Source: Cannabis sativa
Taxonomy: Eukaryota; Streptophyta; Magnoliopsida; Rosales; Cannabaceae
Length of the DNA stretch: 64,000 nt
NCBI RefSeq assembly: GCF_029168945.1
Contig: NC_083607.1
Coordinates: 12,728,001-12,792,000 of the forward strand
Direction of reading: 5' to 3'
The notes under the pieces are model-generated. The model was not told where the DNA came from, did not search any database, and saw only the letters and a program-made list of their open reading frames with translations. This document shows, one piece after another, positions 45,691-59,480 of the stretch (position 1 is the first letter of the stretch; each line of letters opens with the position of its first letter). Both the position numbers and the translations under genes were made by a program.

Positions 45691-47027
45691 AAGATTGTTT
45701 AGCACAAGAGGAGGAGAGTTATTTGTATGAATAAAAGATTGGCCAATATGTTTGATGGACAGACCTGAACCATCTCCATGTTGATATGCTCCTTCATACT
45801 CAGTGTTGATGTTGAGATTTTGTACATCAGGGGTGCAATGATTGGATGCACCAGAATCCGGATACCAGTTGCTATTATCAACCTGAGTTGTAGCAGAAAA
45901 ATTTGCTTGAGCATTGGGAGGGTTGGGAGGGGGAAAACTCCTGTAAAAATCTTGTCAAATTTGTTAAAACAATCGAGAACCGTGTGCCCAAGCTTGTGGC
46001 AAAGCTGGCACTGAACTCGACTTGAGGAGATGGAGAATCTGCCACCTTTGGTGAAACCATAAACACCACGGCCATTAGAATTAGGGAAAGAGGAAGGATT
46101 AGGATAGTTACCTCCATTATTAGCACCACGATTATTGAATTCTCGACTGTTTCCTCGAGCCAAACCAGAAGAGGATGAAGGAGGAATTTGATTTTGATTG
46201 GGGAATCTGCTGGTGCAATTTTGATAATTCTGATAGGCTATATTAGCTTCTAAATATTGATCCATCTTAGTTGTAGTAAGATTAACACTCAGATCATTTT
46301 CTTGATCAGAATCGATCTTCTCAATTCAAGATTCGGATGCTAACAAGAGAACTTCAATCTCAGCAACCGAGTATTCCTTAATTCTAGTGTTGGTTGATAT
46401 GATTAAAGTATCATATTTAGGTGGTAATCCTTTGAATATAGCAGCTATGTGATCCCTTAGACTTAGAACTTCTCCAACTGAGGTGAGGAGATCCACATGT
46501 TGCTTGACTTTTAGTAGATAGTCATTCAAAGACATAGCTTCTTTTCGAAGTTTCTATAATTTTGTTCGAAATTCCAAGATCTTGGAGGAGACTTGCAAGG
46601 TGAAGTGTTTTTCCAGAGCACTCTAGATTTGTCTCGCTGTATTGCAACCAACCATGCGTGTAAGGACACTCTCTGTCATTGAGGAGTGAAACCAAGAAAC
46701 CAATAGTTGATCTTGAACCTCCCATTCAAGAAAGGTTGGATTGAAGTTATTCGAAGCTTGATCAACATCAATGAGAAATTGAGGTGGAGGGGCACGATCT
46801 TGAATGAACATTTTTATTCTGTTTCCACAAATTGCAGCAAGAACCTACTATTTCCACAAAAGAAAATTGTGATCATTTAGTCTAATAGACATATTATGAT
46901 TGAAGTAAACAGGATTGAACTCATCAGAATTGTTTCTCGATCGAGTTAGATTCGAAGCTCCATTTGGTTGATTTGCAGGTCTGTTAGCATTCGAATTGCT
47001 CTGAGTGTTAGGTCCAATGTTCGCCAT
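45691..47027 (-). pseudogene. gag: Copia gag and protease region
   Basis: Minus strand from ATG 47027 (MANIGPNTQSNSN). The frame is stopped after LLWK (two adjacent TAGs near 46845), then continues through the Gag core. A zinc knuckle CQLCHKLGHTVLDC follows near 46010-45970, and the protease signature DSGAS at about 45859-45845. Stops near 46623 and 46326 break it further. Confidence 0.82.
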
Positions 47028-47050
47028 ATTAGCCGACAATGGAGGAAATA

Positions 47051-47062
47051 GCTCTGATACCA
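47051..47062 (-). other. Primer binding site of the minus-strand Copia element
   Basis: Minus-strand TGGTATCAGAGC directly abuts the 5' LTR: a perfect match to the usual initiator-Met tRNA site. Confidence 0.9.
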
Positions 47063-47342
47063 TGTTGAATCTCTTTGCCATTGATGAACAATCAACAAAC
47101 ACAGTAGCAAGCGAAACAGAGAAGAAGAGAAGAAGAGAAAGAGAAAGAAAGATAGTGAAAGAGAAGATTGAAAACAAAGGGCAATCTTACTATTCAATTA
47201 AGACAGTTGGCATTATATAGCCAATGATTACAGCTGTAGTTAGTTGAAAAAATAACAGAATTAGTTAAAGGAAATCAACAAACAATACCGAACATAACTA
47301 AATCTCTCTAACCAACAGCTAACTGAATAGACACTCTTAACA
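47063..47342 (-). repeat. 5' LTR of the minus-strand Copia element
   Basis: 280 bp, partner of 42250-42531. The followed target duplication is CTCCC (47343-47347). Confidence 0.9.
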
Positions 47343-48475
47343 CTCCCCACCCCCTTAGAAGGCTGCAAGAATTTAGAAAATGTCTTCTAGCTGTGGAAAT
47401 AGTAAAGCCTTCCCTACGGTCATTTTTGACATTAAACATCTTTAAGACTACCTCGTTGTTGCACTGGAACACCACAGTACAATAGCCAAGCTCCACCGAT
47501 AAGTTTGCAGCCATGCAAAGAGCGTGCACCCCACACAACTTTGGATCAGTTATATGACTCATTGCAGTTTTGATGGATAATTTATCACCCCATTCATTCC
47601 TAATGACCATTGCCAGCATAGAATTTTCTGCATTTACAGTCACATCCGAATTGCAATAGACCTAGGATGTTGGAGGGGGACTGCATGTTACAATCGGCTC
47701 CACAGAGTTTGAGACAACTAAGGAATGATCCTTGATTTTCCCCTAATTGTCACCATTAGATGGTGCAACGGTGTTATCTCCTCTCCCACCAAACTACTTC
47801 CACAATACACACAAAGGGTTGCTACCATTAATTCATTGAGTGATACGTTTGGTGGTCGATTAAAACCTTCCTATAACCATTTAGTCCATTCTCTCCAGTT
47901 CCCCACTTTTAGGTGCCCTGTCTTGATTCCCGAACTTGTACTGTACCATAAGGCTTTTGCATAGCAACATTCGTCTCCATAGAATTATCATACAACATAC
48001 ACATATTAGAGCCAATGTCCATGAAGGTGGATAATTTACCTTTGGTGAGGAAGGCATCACGGAGTAGCTGCCACCATAATAGCTTAAGGTGTGGATGAAG
48101 TGTAGATTTCCAAATTTTCTTCCATATCGGATCAAATCCTCTTTCTCTAAGGGACCCTTTGATAAGCTTACATGCTGATCGAATGGTGAACTCCCCACTT
48201 GTTTCTAGAAGCCATGTCCAACTATGATTTCTCGATTCATCTGGCATATCAATGTCCAAGATAGCCTTGGTATCCTCATAAGCAAACCAACCCCTCACCA
48301 TCTTCACATTCCATTAGTTGTTGTCAACAATAAACTGCTTCACCCAAACCACACTAGATGTTGCACTGTTTAGAGGAACTGGACAACGATTCCTGTAAGG
48401 GACCCAAGGATCAAACCAGATAGAAGTACTAGCTCCATCGCTAATTTTTCTACAAATTCTAATTTACGGCAATTT
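47343..48475 (-). mobile_element. LINE ORF2 fragment, right piece (split by Copia)
   Basis: On the minus strand this encodes the C-terminal half of a plant LINE ORF2. It includes a 'WFDPWVPYRNRCPV' block near 48410, the zf-RVT region (LKLLWWQLLRDAFLTKGKLS, then cysteines near 47990) and the start of RNase H (47643-47343). Stops are scattered. RNase H continues across the Copia insertion into 42249-42099. Confidence 0.75.
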
Positions 48476-48888
48476 TTGGACACCTAGAATTGTTTTCCAG
48501 ATGGCTGAATGACCAGAATATTTAGTCAAATGACCTTAAAAAGTTTTTTTAATTAACTAAGTAACCTCTATTTTTAAAAATTTAGCTAATCTAATTTTCT
48601 CTAAACTTTTATATCTCAATGATACCCTTTATTATTTTATATGCTTTCATGCTCTTCATCTATTTTTTTAAAAATCTCTTCAAATCTGTAGAAAAGTAAT
48701 TTATATTATAAGTACATATAGATAAGATCAACATTGTTTTCAAGAGAACGATTACATTCAAGGTAAGTGAATGAACCCTAATTTTTTAATTTCTTATTTT
48801 GAATGTAAAAAAAAACAATAAAAATTGTATTTTTTTTAACTAGATTCTTGTTTTTCATATATATGTGATAGAAACAACAATAAAAATA
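48476..48888. other. AT-rich spacer
   Basis: I see no gene or clear repeat. The last nine bases (48880-48888, ATAAAAATA) are the target duplication of the following MITE. Confidence 0.5.
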
Positions 48889-49258
48889 CGGTATATACTA
48901 TTTTGGACCTTGTATTTTGTAAAAGTTATCAATTGGACCATCTGTTTTGTTAAATGACAAAATAGACCATATATTTTCCAAAATGGTAAAAATAGGACCC
49001 TGAGCTAAATTTTTAAATTTTTTTTTATTATAACTAACTTTCAGAAATTTTTTAACACGAACAGATTCAGAAAATGTAACCAGTTTTATCATAACATATC
49101 TAGATCAGATTATTTTTAAATTTCATTTTGACAAAAAATCAGTTCAGGGTCCTATTTGTACAACTTTAGAAAATACAGGGTCCATTTTGTCATTTAACAA
49201 AATAGATGGCCCAATTAGTAATTTTTGTAAAACACAGGGTCCAAAATAGTATTTACCC
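48889..49258. mobile_element. Foldback MULE-type MITE, 370 bp
   Basis: The terminal inverted repeats are long (over 100 bp), sharing 'atactattttggacc' and 'ttgttaaatgacaaaat'. It is flanked by the perfect 9-bp direct repeat ATAAAAATA (48880-48888 and 49259-49267), the Mutator length. The non-repeat centre is short. Confidence 0.85.
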
Positions 49259-49329
49259 ATAAAAATATCAAACTAGCCATATTATTACTATTTTATAGTT
49301 TTTGAGTTGAAAATCCCATTTTTGCGATA

Positions 49330-52300
49330 TGAACCCGAGGTTGAAGATGAATTGCAGGGGGCTCGACTGTTAATGGTTGAGCTCGACTATGTCAGTTGAG
49401 ATGGTGATTTTGGTAGATCTCGACTATGTTAGTTGGAATTACAGTTTTAGTAGAGCTCGACTATTGTCAGCGAAGATGACAGACGTAACGGTAGGGCTCA
49501 ACTAGATTTGATCCCAATTTATATTTTTAATTGTTAAAATTTTTCATCAATGTTTGCTAAAAGAGTGAAATTCAATAGATGTGATAATTCTAATAGAGCT
49601 CAACTAGCTTGACCAAACATGGTGACTTTAGTGTTAAAACTCAATTGTTGTTAAACTCTTTGATGAACAAATTGATAACACTTAATTTAATTTAGTTGAA
49701 AATTGAACTTGTTAAATATAATTTTAACATCAATATATTTTAACTATTTTTTAATATCAACCATCTATTTTTCATATAGGAATGACTCGAATAGTAATCT
49801 ATGTTCAGTACGATGGAGAGTAGAAGGATGAACAAGTGGTCGCCAAAAAATAAGGAAGTTATATCTATAATTATCGATGAATCGAGCACTGCATTTGAGA
49901 TGTTATTGGATAAATTGTATAAGAAGATTGGAGCCAATCAAAACGACATCGAATTAAAAATAAGTTACTTACCCGTAACACTTGCAGAAAACATGCCGCC
50001 ACGTATTTTACGAGGGGATGAATGTCTTGCAGCTTATCTTTTGGACTGTGAAGAGAACAATCGCAGATCTACACTACGTGTGGAGCTTATATGAAGTAAG
50101 ACATAGGTGAAAAAGATATTGAAAGTTGTACAAAAGAAATTGAACAACCCTTAGTAGATAACTACTTTGATAATGAATTCTACTTTGAAGAAAATATTTG
50201 TTATATTGCTTCTGCACCAGGTGAAAGTGGTGTTAATCTCGATTGTGAATTTTTGGATCATCTTAACAAAAGCACAACAGGATCATCTCCAACTCCATAC
50301 TATTCACAGGAAGAATTGATGATTGAAAAATTACATCGACCCATTTAACTATCTGTTGGAGCACTCAGACCAACAAAATCAACTCATAAGTGAAGATACA
50401 TTTAGTTTCAAAAATGGGTCGAATTTGGCGATTGGTCAAGAAATCAAGAATAAAGATGAGGTGAAGTTTACGTTGAAAGATACTGCGATGAAGGCTTACT
50501 TTGAGATGAAAATCGCAAAATCTGCCAAGTCATTATATGTGAAAATGCATTGACAAGTCATGAAAATGGGCAGTGCGTGTAGCAAAAGTTAGCAACTTAA
50601 AGCATTTCTCAGTACAAACTTATTGTCCCACTCACACTTGCTCCCTTATCAGCCGATAGAGAAAGCATCGTCAAGCAAGTGCAGATACAGTTGCTAATGT
50701 CATAAGGTACTATTTTGACGGTCAGAGAGAGACACTGAAACCTAAAGCAATAATGAATATTATGCAAAACAATCACATGCTGATAAAATATTAGAAAGCT
50801 TGGAAAGGGAAAAAGATTTCAAACAACCTTCTTAGAGGTTCACATGAATTAAATTTTCCAAATCTTCCAACTTACTTGTACATGGTTTGAAAGATGAAAC
50901 CAGGCACGATCACACATTTGGAGGTGGATGAAGACTCTAAATTCAAAAATATTTTTATAGCATATGCAGCATGGATTAAAGGATTTTGTTGTATGAGAAA
51001 GGTTATTGCGGTGGATGGAACTTGGCTAAAGAGTAGGTACAAAGGTGTAATGCTCATTGCAACGACACAAGATGGTAATTTTTATCAATATCCTATTGCT
51101 TGGGGCGTAGTTGATTCAGAGAATGATGGTTTGTGGTCATGGTTTCTCAGAAAGTTACATGACCTTATAGCGGATTAGAGTGAATTGGTCTTCATTTTAG
51201 ATAGGCATCAAAGCATCATCAATGGGTTGTCAAATATTCAAAAGAAGTCGCAACATGGGCACTGTAGGTGGCATTTATCTCAAAATATTAAAGCATGTGT
51301 TAGAGTTAAAGGTGTCGTAAAATTATTTGAAGAAACTGCTAATGCTTATAAAGTTTTCGAGTTCAACCAACTTTATGATGAATTGAAGAATAAATATTCT
51401 AGAGCTGTGAATCATCTTGAAGAGTCAAATGTACCACTTAGGAAATGGGAAAGCTCTCACTTTACAGGTTGTCGCTACAATATTATGACTACGAATGGTG
51501 TTGAATCTATTAATGCAGTAATGAAGGAACCAAGAGAGTATCCTATAATTGCATTGTTGGAGGGTATGCAAGCAAAAGTCTCTGAATGGTTCAAAAACCG
51601 TAGCAATGTTGTGGCATCTATCAATACATAATGTACACCTTTAAGTCCACTGACCGAGAATATCATTTTGAAAAGATTCAAGAAAACATTGGAAATGAAT
51701 GTCAAGTAGCTTAATCGATTTGAGTAAGAGGTTACTGGTAAGGGCAACGATGCCATAGTTGATTTGGGTCAAACACAATGCTATGGTTGTTTTTTTGACC
51801 TTGATAAATTTTCTTGCGTGCATGCATTAGCAACATATGAACAAGCTGGAATAGAAGTATATGATTTGTGCTACACTTATTATAAGTTGGAAACTTGGGC
51901 GTTGGCTTATGTGGATACAACTTATCTAGTGCCTCAATGAAAAGAATGGAATATCGATGAAGTTGAATTACTTCTGAAGGTTTTCCCTCCAAATGTCCCA
52001 ATCAAGCGTGGTAGAAGAAAAACGAATAGAATCCCATCAATTGGAAATGGCAAAAAATGGGTTAAAAGGTGTGGGTTTTGTGGAAAGTCTGGCCATTCCA
52101 CAAAGACATGCCCCCTAAGAGCCACGAATTCTAAATTCTATTTTTTTTATGGATATGCTTATTTCAAATTACTATGGTTAATTCCATTAAAAAAAATTAC
52201 TATGGTTAATTAATTTATATCAATGTATTTGAATATTTTAGTATTTTTGTGTCTTTACTTTAGTTAAAACTCGATTGGTTTGAGTTAACTTGACCATTTG

Positions 52301-52660
52301 TCGTTGAAATTCTTATATATTTACCAGACTTTGAACACAGGGCTCTACTGACAATAGTTGAGCTTTACAATGTATGGTTGAGATTTATAATTATAAAATA
52401 TATTTTCAAGAAATGGCTCAACTGACATTAGTTGAGCTCGACTTTAAGTGGTTGATGTTAGTATAGATTAAAAGTATCGGGCTTGAGTGAATTATGTGGA
52501 GCTTAACTATATATGGTTGAGATTTATAATTATTAATCAAATTTTCAAAAAATAGCTCAACTGAGAGTAGTTGAGCTGACTATATGTGGTTGAGATTAGT
52601 AAAAATTGTAATAATATGACTCGACTGTAATTAGTAGATCTTCACCATCACATGGTTGGA
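49330..52660 (+). mobile_element. Decayed Mutator-like (MuDR-type) DNA transposon
   Basis: A transposase pseudogene (49782-52140) is bracketed by arrays of a 'gagctcgactatgtcagttgag' type motif. The left array is at about 49355-49610 and the right array at about 52340-52640. The right array read in reverse complement resembles the left one, so they behave as subterminal inverted repeats. Exact element ends and a target duplication were not found. The boundaries given are approximate. Confidence 0.65.
49782..52140 (+). pseudogene. MuDR-like transposase, nonsense-broken
   Basis: The N-terminus from ATG 49782 is broken by early stops; an acceptor-like TTTTTCATATAG precedes it. 50323-50553 resembles the MuDR DNA-binding domain (PF03108). 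From 50894 to about 52140 one frame is kept. The MULE catalytic domain has D in AVDGTW (about 51012), D in FILDRHQ (about 51197) and E in NGVESINAV (about 51505). A SWIM-like zinc site (C..CVHALA, about 51780-51825) and a CGFCGKSGHSTKTC knuckle (about 52072-52112) follow. TAG or TAA and TGA stops interrupt at 51176, 51629, 51706, 51724 and 51938. It is a relic of the superfamily from which FAR1/FHY3 proteins derive. Confidence 0.82.
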
Positions 52661-52699
52661 ATTCATAATTATTAATCAAATTAATTTTTATATTGATAA

Positions 52700-53090
52700 A
52701 ATTTTGTGGTTAGAAGTGACAATAGATATTATACCATTTTGTAAATAGATTAAAATTATCAAGATTATTATGAAATGTAAAGAATGTAGCAATAGAGATT
52801 ATAACATTTACAATATATAGTTTTGTCTAAAGTAAATATGACATGTCACAATAATATTTTAGAAACACAATTTTTTTCTTCAATAGATTAAATCATTAAG
52901 ATTATTATTAGTTTTCTTTATTAGTAGAGAATGTGGCAACATACATTATAACATTTTTAAAATACATGGTTCTGTCTAAAGTAAATATGAAATGTTACAA
53001 TAATATTTTAGAAATATAATTTTTTTTCTTAAATAGATTATATCATCGAGATTATTATTAATGTTCTTTATTAGTAGAGAATGTAGTGTT
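52700..53090. repeat. Tandem repeat, 147-150 bp period
   Basis: 'agaatgt' starts repeat units at 52781, 52928 and 53078 (partial). Each full unit contains 'tctaaagtaaatatga', 'caataatattttagaaa' and 'agattattatta'. A partial upstream copy may begin near 52700. It is AT-rich and non-coding. Confidence 0.75.
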
Positions 53091-53235
53091 AGGCTAATTT
53101 TAGTCTAAGTTTCGAGTTGCGTTTTTAGGTAGTTTTCTATCTTTGTTTCTAGTTTTAGGGTTATTTTATGCTTGATTCTTTTGTTTCAAGTCCCGGATGT
53201 TTAAAGGAAGTATTCACAAGAATCGAGGACAAAAG
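53091..53235. other. Short spacer before the solo LTR
   Basis: No gene is seen. The last five bases (AAAAG, 53231-53235) are the solo LTR target duplication. Confidence 0.5.
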
Positions 53236-55180
<1,945 letters not shown>

Positions 55181-55185
55181 AAAAG

Positions 55186-56260
55186 ATGACAGAGTTGAAA
55201 AGAAAATGTACAAAGTAATTTTCTGCTAAAGCCCAACGCGACGGGCAGTATCCTTTATTGTGATGGGACTTGGCAGAAAGTTTTCTAAGTTGAGAATGCT
55301 CTAGCCATCACAACGGGGAATAAGCTTCGCCCCGATGAAGCCTTCCTAATTAATATATGGGTAGTTTCGTAATTTCACTAATTTTAAAGAGAAAACTTGG
55401 CTCATTTAAAGGGGAGTAGGTGATTTTTTTAGAAACAAAGGAGAGGACTTCAAGAGCGGCTTGTGGTGACCCAAATCAATTCCTTCAACCAGTTTTTTTC
55501 TTCGCACTTAATTTTTTTTATGTTATTTTCTGTTTCAATTTTAATTATGGATTTGACTATGGAGGTTATGAACTAAACTCCTATTTGGGGAGATGATGAA
55601 TGTTGATGATATTATTTTTTCGGTTAATGATAATTGCTATTTCTCCTTTCTTGATTATGTATTTAACCATATTTATGCTGAATTACATGTTTAAGATTGA
55701 TCACCTTTTGCATGCTTTATGATCTCAATTCAAAATATGAACAGTGAGTTTTGAGAATGCTAAAATTGGATAAACTGGATTTTGATGTGAAATGAAAGTA
55801 TTTTCATAGCCTTAATGCCATTGAGATTATTGCTTAATGATGATTATATGTTAGTCTAATTCAGAGATGATTAAATGACATATGATTTAGGGCCTAAAAG
55901 ATCTGAAAAGAGTTGTGTTACTTTTTATAATCAGTTATTCACATTAAGAAAGAGAATAGTAATTAGAATTAACCATTGGGTAATTAAATCAACAAGATTC
56001 TTTTCCCTAATTTCTCATCCTTTATTAAATACTTTTATTGCATAATTTTATTTTCTTGTTAATCTTTATTTTATTTCAATCACAAATTTTCAGTTACCAA
56101 TTAGAAATATGTCTGATATAGTGGTATTCAGTTCAATTCCCTATAGGATCGACCTCACTTGTGTCAGTACTACTTGATTATGTGCACTTGCGTAGCTATT
56201 CATATTTTTTGTAACAAGTTTTTAGCACTGTTACCGGGAAATTGTTTAAAAATTGATATT
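55186..56260 (+). mobile_element. Probable Ty3/Gypsy (Athila/Ogre-like) LTR remnant
   Basis: No gene is seen. 56140-56245 has the sequence style of an Athila-type LTR end ('ggatcgacctcact', 'gtgcacttgcgta'), followed by a degenerate primer binding region ('tttttagcactgttaccggg', compare the usual TGGCGCCGTTGCCGGGG). The 5' limit is unclear and no partner LTR or coding region follows. Confidence 0.45.
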
Positions 56261-57179
56261 ACAGAAATTTGACTAAATTCGGTTTTGGTTTTTATTCTTA
56301 CTTCTTGCTAACTGTTTTGTCTTCATTTTTTCTATCCTACCTCAGGTGCTTTTGGTATATTTGACATCAAGGAGCTAGCTCTATCCTAATAAAATTTCTA
56401 GGTTTTACTAGGATTATATTATCAAATTAAATTAAATATCTAAGAAGATAAATGATATGATATAACCAACTAGGATATTTTCTATATTATTTTCTATTCT
56501 TATAATTTAATAAAATTAAAATAATGAAATAAACTAATTTAAAAATAGATATGGTTAAGAAAGTATTATATTATAAATAAAATAATAAATAAATGATAAA
56601 TTTAGAAATTGTATACTAAAAATCACTATTTTATGCTTTTTTTAAACATCTACAAAAATATCTAGGTTATTTAAACATATATTTTATTATTTATATATCT
56701 ATGATAAGTAAAGTAATATAATATTGCAATAAATATCAATTTTCTAACTTAGGACTTTTAAATAATAAATTATATAATTAAATGACAAATTTTGAATTTA
56801 AAATACATGATTAAGATGTTTATAAAAATATCTAAGTTAATTTCAAATTTATTATTATTTAAATAATCATATAAGATGATTTATAATAAAATATTTTAAT
56901 TTAAAACGAGAAATATATCTTTTAATTCTAAAATATATTTAATATTAAAATTTCTAATCTTATAATTAAATAATCTATAAAATTAAGAAATTAACAAATT
57001 TTAAAAATTTAACCATAATTCAAATATAAAATAACTAATTTTTAATTCAAGCTTCAAAATATCAAAAATTAATAATAAACTATTAAAATAATTAAATATT
57101 ATTAATTTCCAAATTTAACATTTAGGTTTACATATTAAAAATAATATTTTACACTAAATTTAGGGGTTTTGAATTGAAA
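56261..57179. other. Extremely AT-rich spacer
   Basis: I see only A/T-rich DNA with short runs and no gene, inverted repeat or tandem array that stands out. Confidence 0.5.
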
Positions 57180-58889
57180 AAATTTAAAATTGGGTGAAAA
57201 AAATAATAGAAAATTAAATTTTGGGTGCAAAAGCACCCTTGTTCGAATCTGCTAGGCTGCAAGCAGCCTTGTTTGGGCGCGTTAGGTATTCCCTAGACCA
57301 ATGTACGAGTACAGAACACCTTGCTAGCAGGGTCTTTGTTCGGACAAATTTGAGAATTGCAGCACTCAAAGAGGGTGCTCTGAAACAAATTTGAAAGAGA
57401 GATTTCATGGTGAATTCGAAAATGAAGAGAAGAGGAAGAAATGACATCTCCTTTTTTAATTCTATACTCTTTCATTATATAGGTACTCACATAGGGTTAT
57501 CTTTAGATGAGATAGGCTTGGAGTAAAGACTTGGACTGAATTTTTCACTTAGGGCCGAATATACATATGGGCTTTAGCGTTAAATTTTTGCCAATTTATT
57601 TCAACTAATGAAACAAAAGTGTCTTTTGTAATTTTAGTACTTTTCTCATCTAATTAGTTAAATACCAATTTTATTTTAACAACTATAAATAATTATCAAA
57701 TAAGATAAAATTTAAATTTATTTAATAATTACACCCACAAAGTGTATTAATTAACAAATAAACTCATCTTTCTCTTTTCTTCTAAAAAATACCCGAACTT
57801 GGTGAAAATTCTCAAATAAGACATAGTCTTTTTTTGAATTCTAATTTACTTATTAAATCAATTAGTTGAGTCTACAAGACGATATTATCCTAGATAATGT
57901 GGGGACCATGGACCTATATAACCAAGCTCCTAATAGGTAGATTTGAAATTTACTAAGTAAATTTCCTAACTTATTAATTCCTTCTAACTACAATATAGAT
58001 TCAAAATTTCACTCTTGATTAAATAGAACACTCTATATACCAAATATAGATACATTATGAATTATCCATTGTTACAATCTAAATAATTAATGATACTCTA
58101 TAGACGGTTTACATTGATTAGAAAAAATTTACCATTTTACCAGTCAATGTATTTTATTTTTAAAACACTTAGCTACTTATAAATGATATTTCATAAGCTA
58201 ATATAATTACTGAAATGAGCACTCTATTATTTATTGCATTAAGCCAAACTCTAAGGAAACTATTATTTCACTTCGAATAGTTATATAAGCTATAGAATCC
58301 ATACCAAATGTTTAACGCTCACACTCAATTACACTACCGAATTTCCAAGATGTAAGTGTGGGCTAGTCTTACGAGTGATTAGGTAATAAACAAGTCAAAG
58401 AACTCGTATAGCTAGAACTTAACCATCTCAGGATTGAGATCAATTGACCTAAGATCAACTAAGTGACATTGACTTAGAATAGACATAATGGTAAGTTTAT
58501 GATATCTTTTTTACTATCAATATCGGTCCAGTTTGATGTATAGTCGATACATCCGATACTAGTTTACTTTACTAACGCCCTAGAAAGGACATTCCACTTA
58601 TACAAATATAAGTGAACTACATCGTTGATTATCACGTCACTGTAAATCTAGTGTACTGATAAATCGTGAGAAAAAATAGTTTGAAGCATATAATTATGAT
58701 TATTTTTCACTGTGTAGACAATAGTATAATCATGAATAACTATATGTATGATATTTAATAGAATTTATATATTAAAATATAATCATGAAATTAATCATTT
58801 AAAATATGTACCATTAAATGATTTTTGATTTTTATTAATTAGTAAATATGATTTTATTTGGGTTTTATTTAAGGAATAAGATCCCAACA
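57180..58889 (-). mobile_element. Diverged Copia LTR, minus-oriented
   Basis: It ends at a true LTR terminus (58889; minus-strand TGTTGGGATC) and follows the same LTR family (blocks at 57895-57990 and 58310-58560 match 100-200 and 530-700) but is more diverged than the other copies. The left limit near 57180 is approximate. A GC-richer leader-like block lies at 57225-57440. Confidence 0.7.
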
Positions 58890-59470
58890 GTAACTTCCAA
58901 ATTGCTCTTTTTCTGGCTAGGTGTTGTCTTTTGAGCTGTTTCCCTCCTTGTCTGAGCACTTAGCCACAAAATCTATTAAAACTTGTACTTTTACTGTTAT
59001 TGACCCTACAATAAGTCTTTTGATGTCTTTTCAAAATTATCCTAGAGGTTCAATCCCTCCTAGGATTACGTCTAGTCTCCCCTCTTTGGTTAATCCTTTC
59101 ACTTTTGTAGCTTCAGTGATGAATCTGCTGATGTAAGTTCTTAAGGGCTCCCCTAGTATTTGTTTCACTTTGACCATGTCTTCTAGGTGGGATGGGAGCT
59201 GCCGAGAAGAGGAGAACCGTGCATGAAATTTTGACATGAAAGAATTGCATGAATTAAACTTCCCTGGAGCTAACTTAAAGTACCACTATTGGGCGACCTC
59301 TATGAAGGTAGCTGGGAAAATTCTGCATTGTACATCACCTTTCACTGCTTGTAAGTCCATTTGCATTTTATAGTATTTAATGTGAGACAATGAATCTTGT
59401 TTTCCCGTCTATGTAGATGGCACATCAACCTATGTAGAAATTTAGATAACAAATATAATTTTGATATAAG
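58890..59470 (-). pseudogene. Ty3/Gypsy gag fragment
   Basis: On the minus strand, from about 59410 to 59037, a retrotransposon gag domain can be read (VQCRIFPATFIEVAQ, a stop, then WYFKLAPGKFNS..., HLEDMVKVKQILGEPLRTYI). The in-frame TAG sits where related Gag proteins have a polar residue. It starts directly at the LTR end at 58890. The rest of the element is missing. Confidence 0.7.
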
Positions 59471-59480
59471 GTATAAATCT

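Larger units (their letters stand above)
42250..47342 (-). mobile_element. Complete but decayed Copia retrotransposon
   Basis: This 5.1-kb element has short LTRs (42250-42531 and 47063-47342), a perfect primer binding site, all Copia domains in the order gag-protease-integrase-RT-RNase H, and a perfect target duplication CTCCC (42245-42249 and 47343-47347). By eye the LTRs differ at about 18 positions plus one 2-bp indel in 280 bp, so it is much older than the gag-only element. It lies in the RNase H region of a LINE. Confidence 0.93.

Noticed and set aside
47308..47342. LINE frame continuing into the Copia LTR
   Set aside because: The last residues come from LTR sequence after the insertion point and are not part of the LINE protein.
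56140..56245. A complete Athila-like element
   Set aside because: Only an LTR-end and primer-site style is visible; no gag, pol or second LTR follows in the next kilobase.
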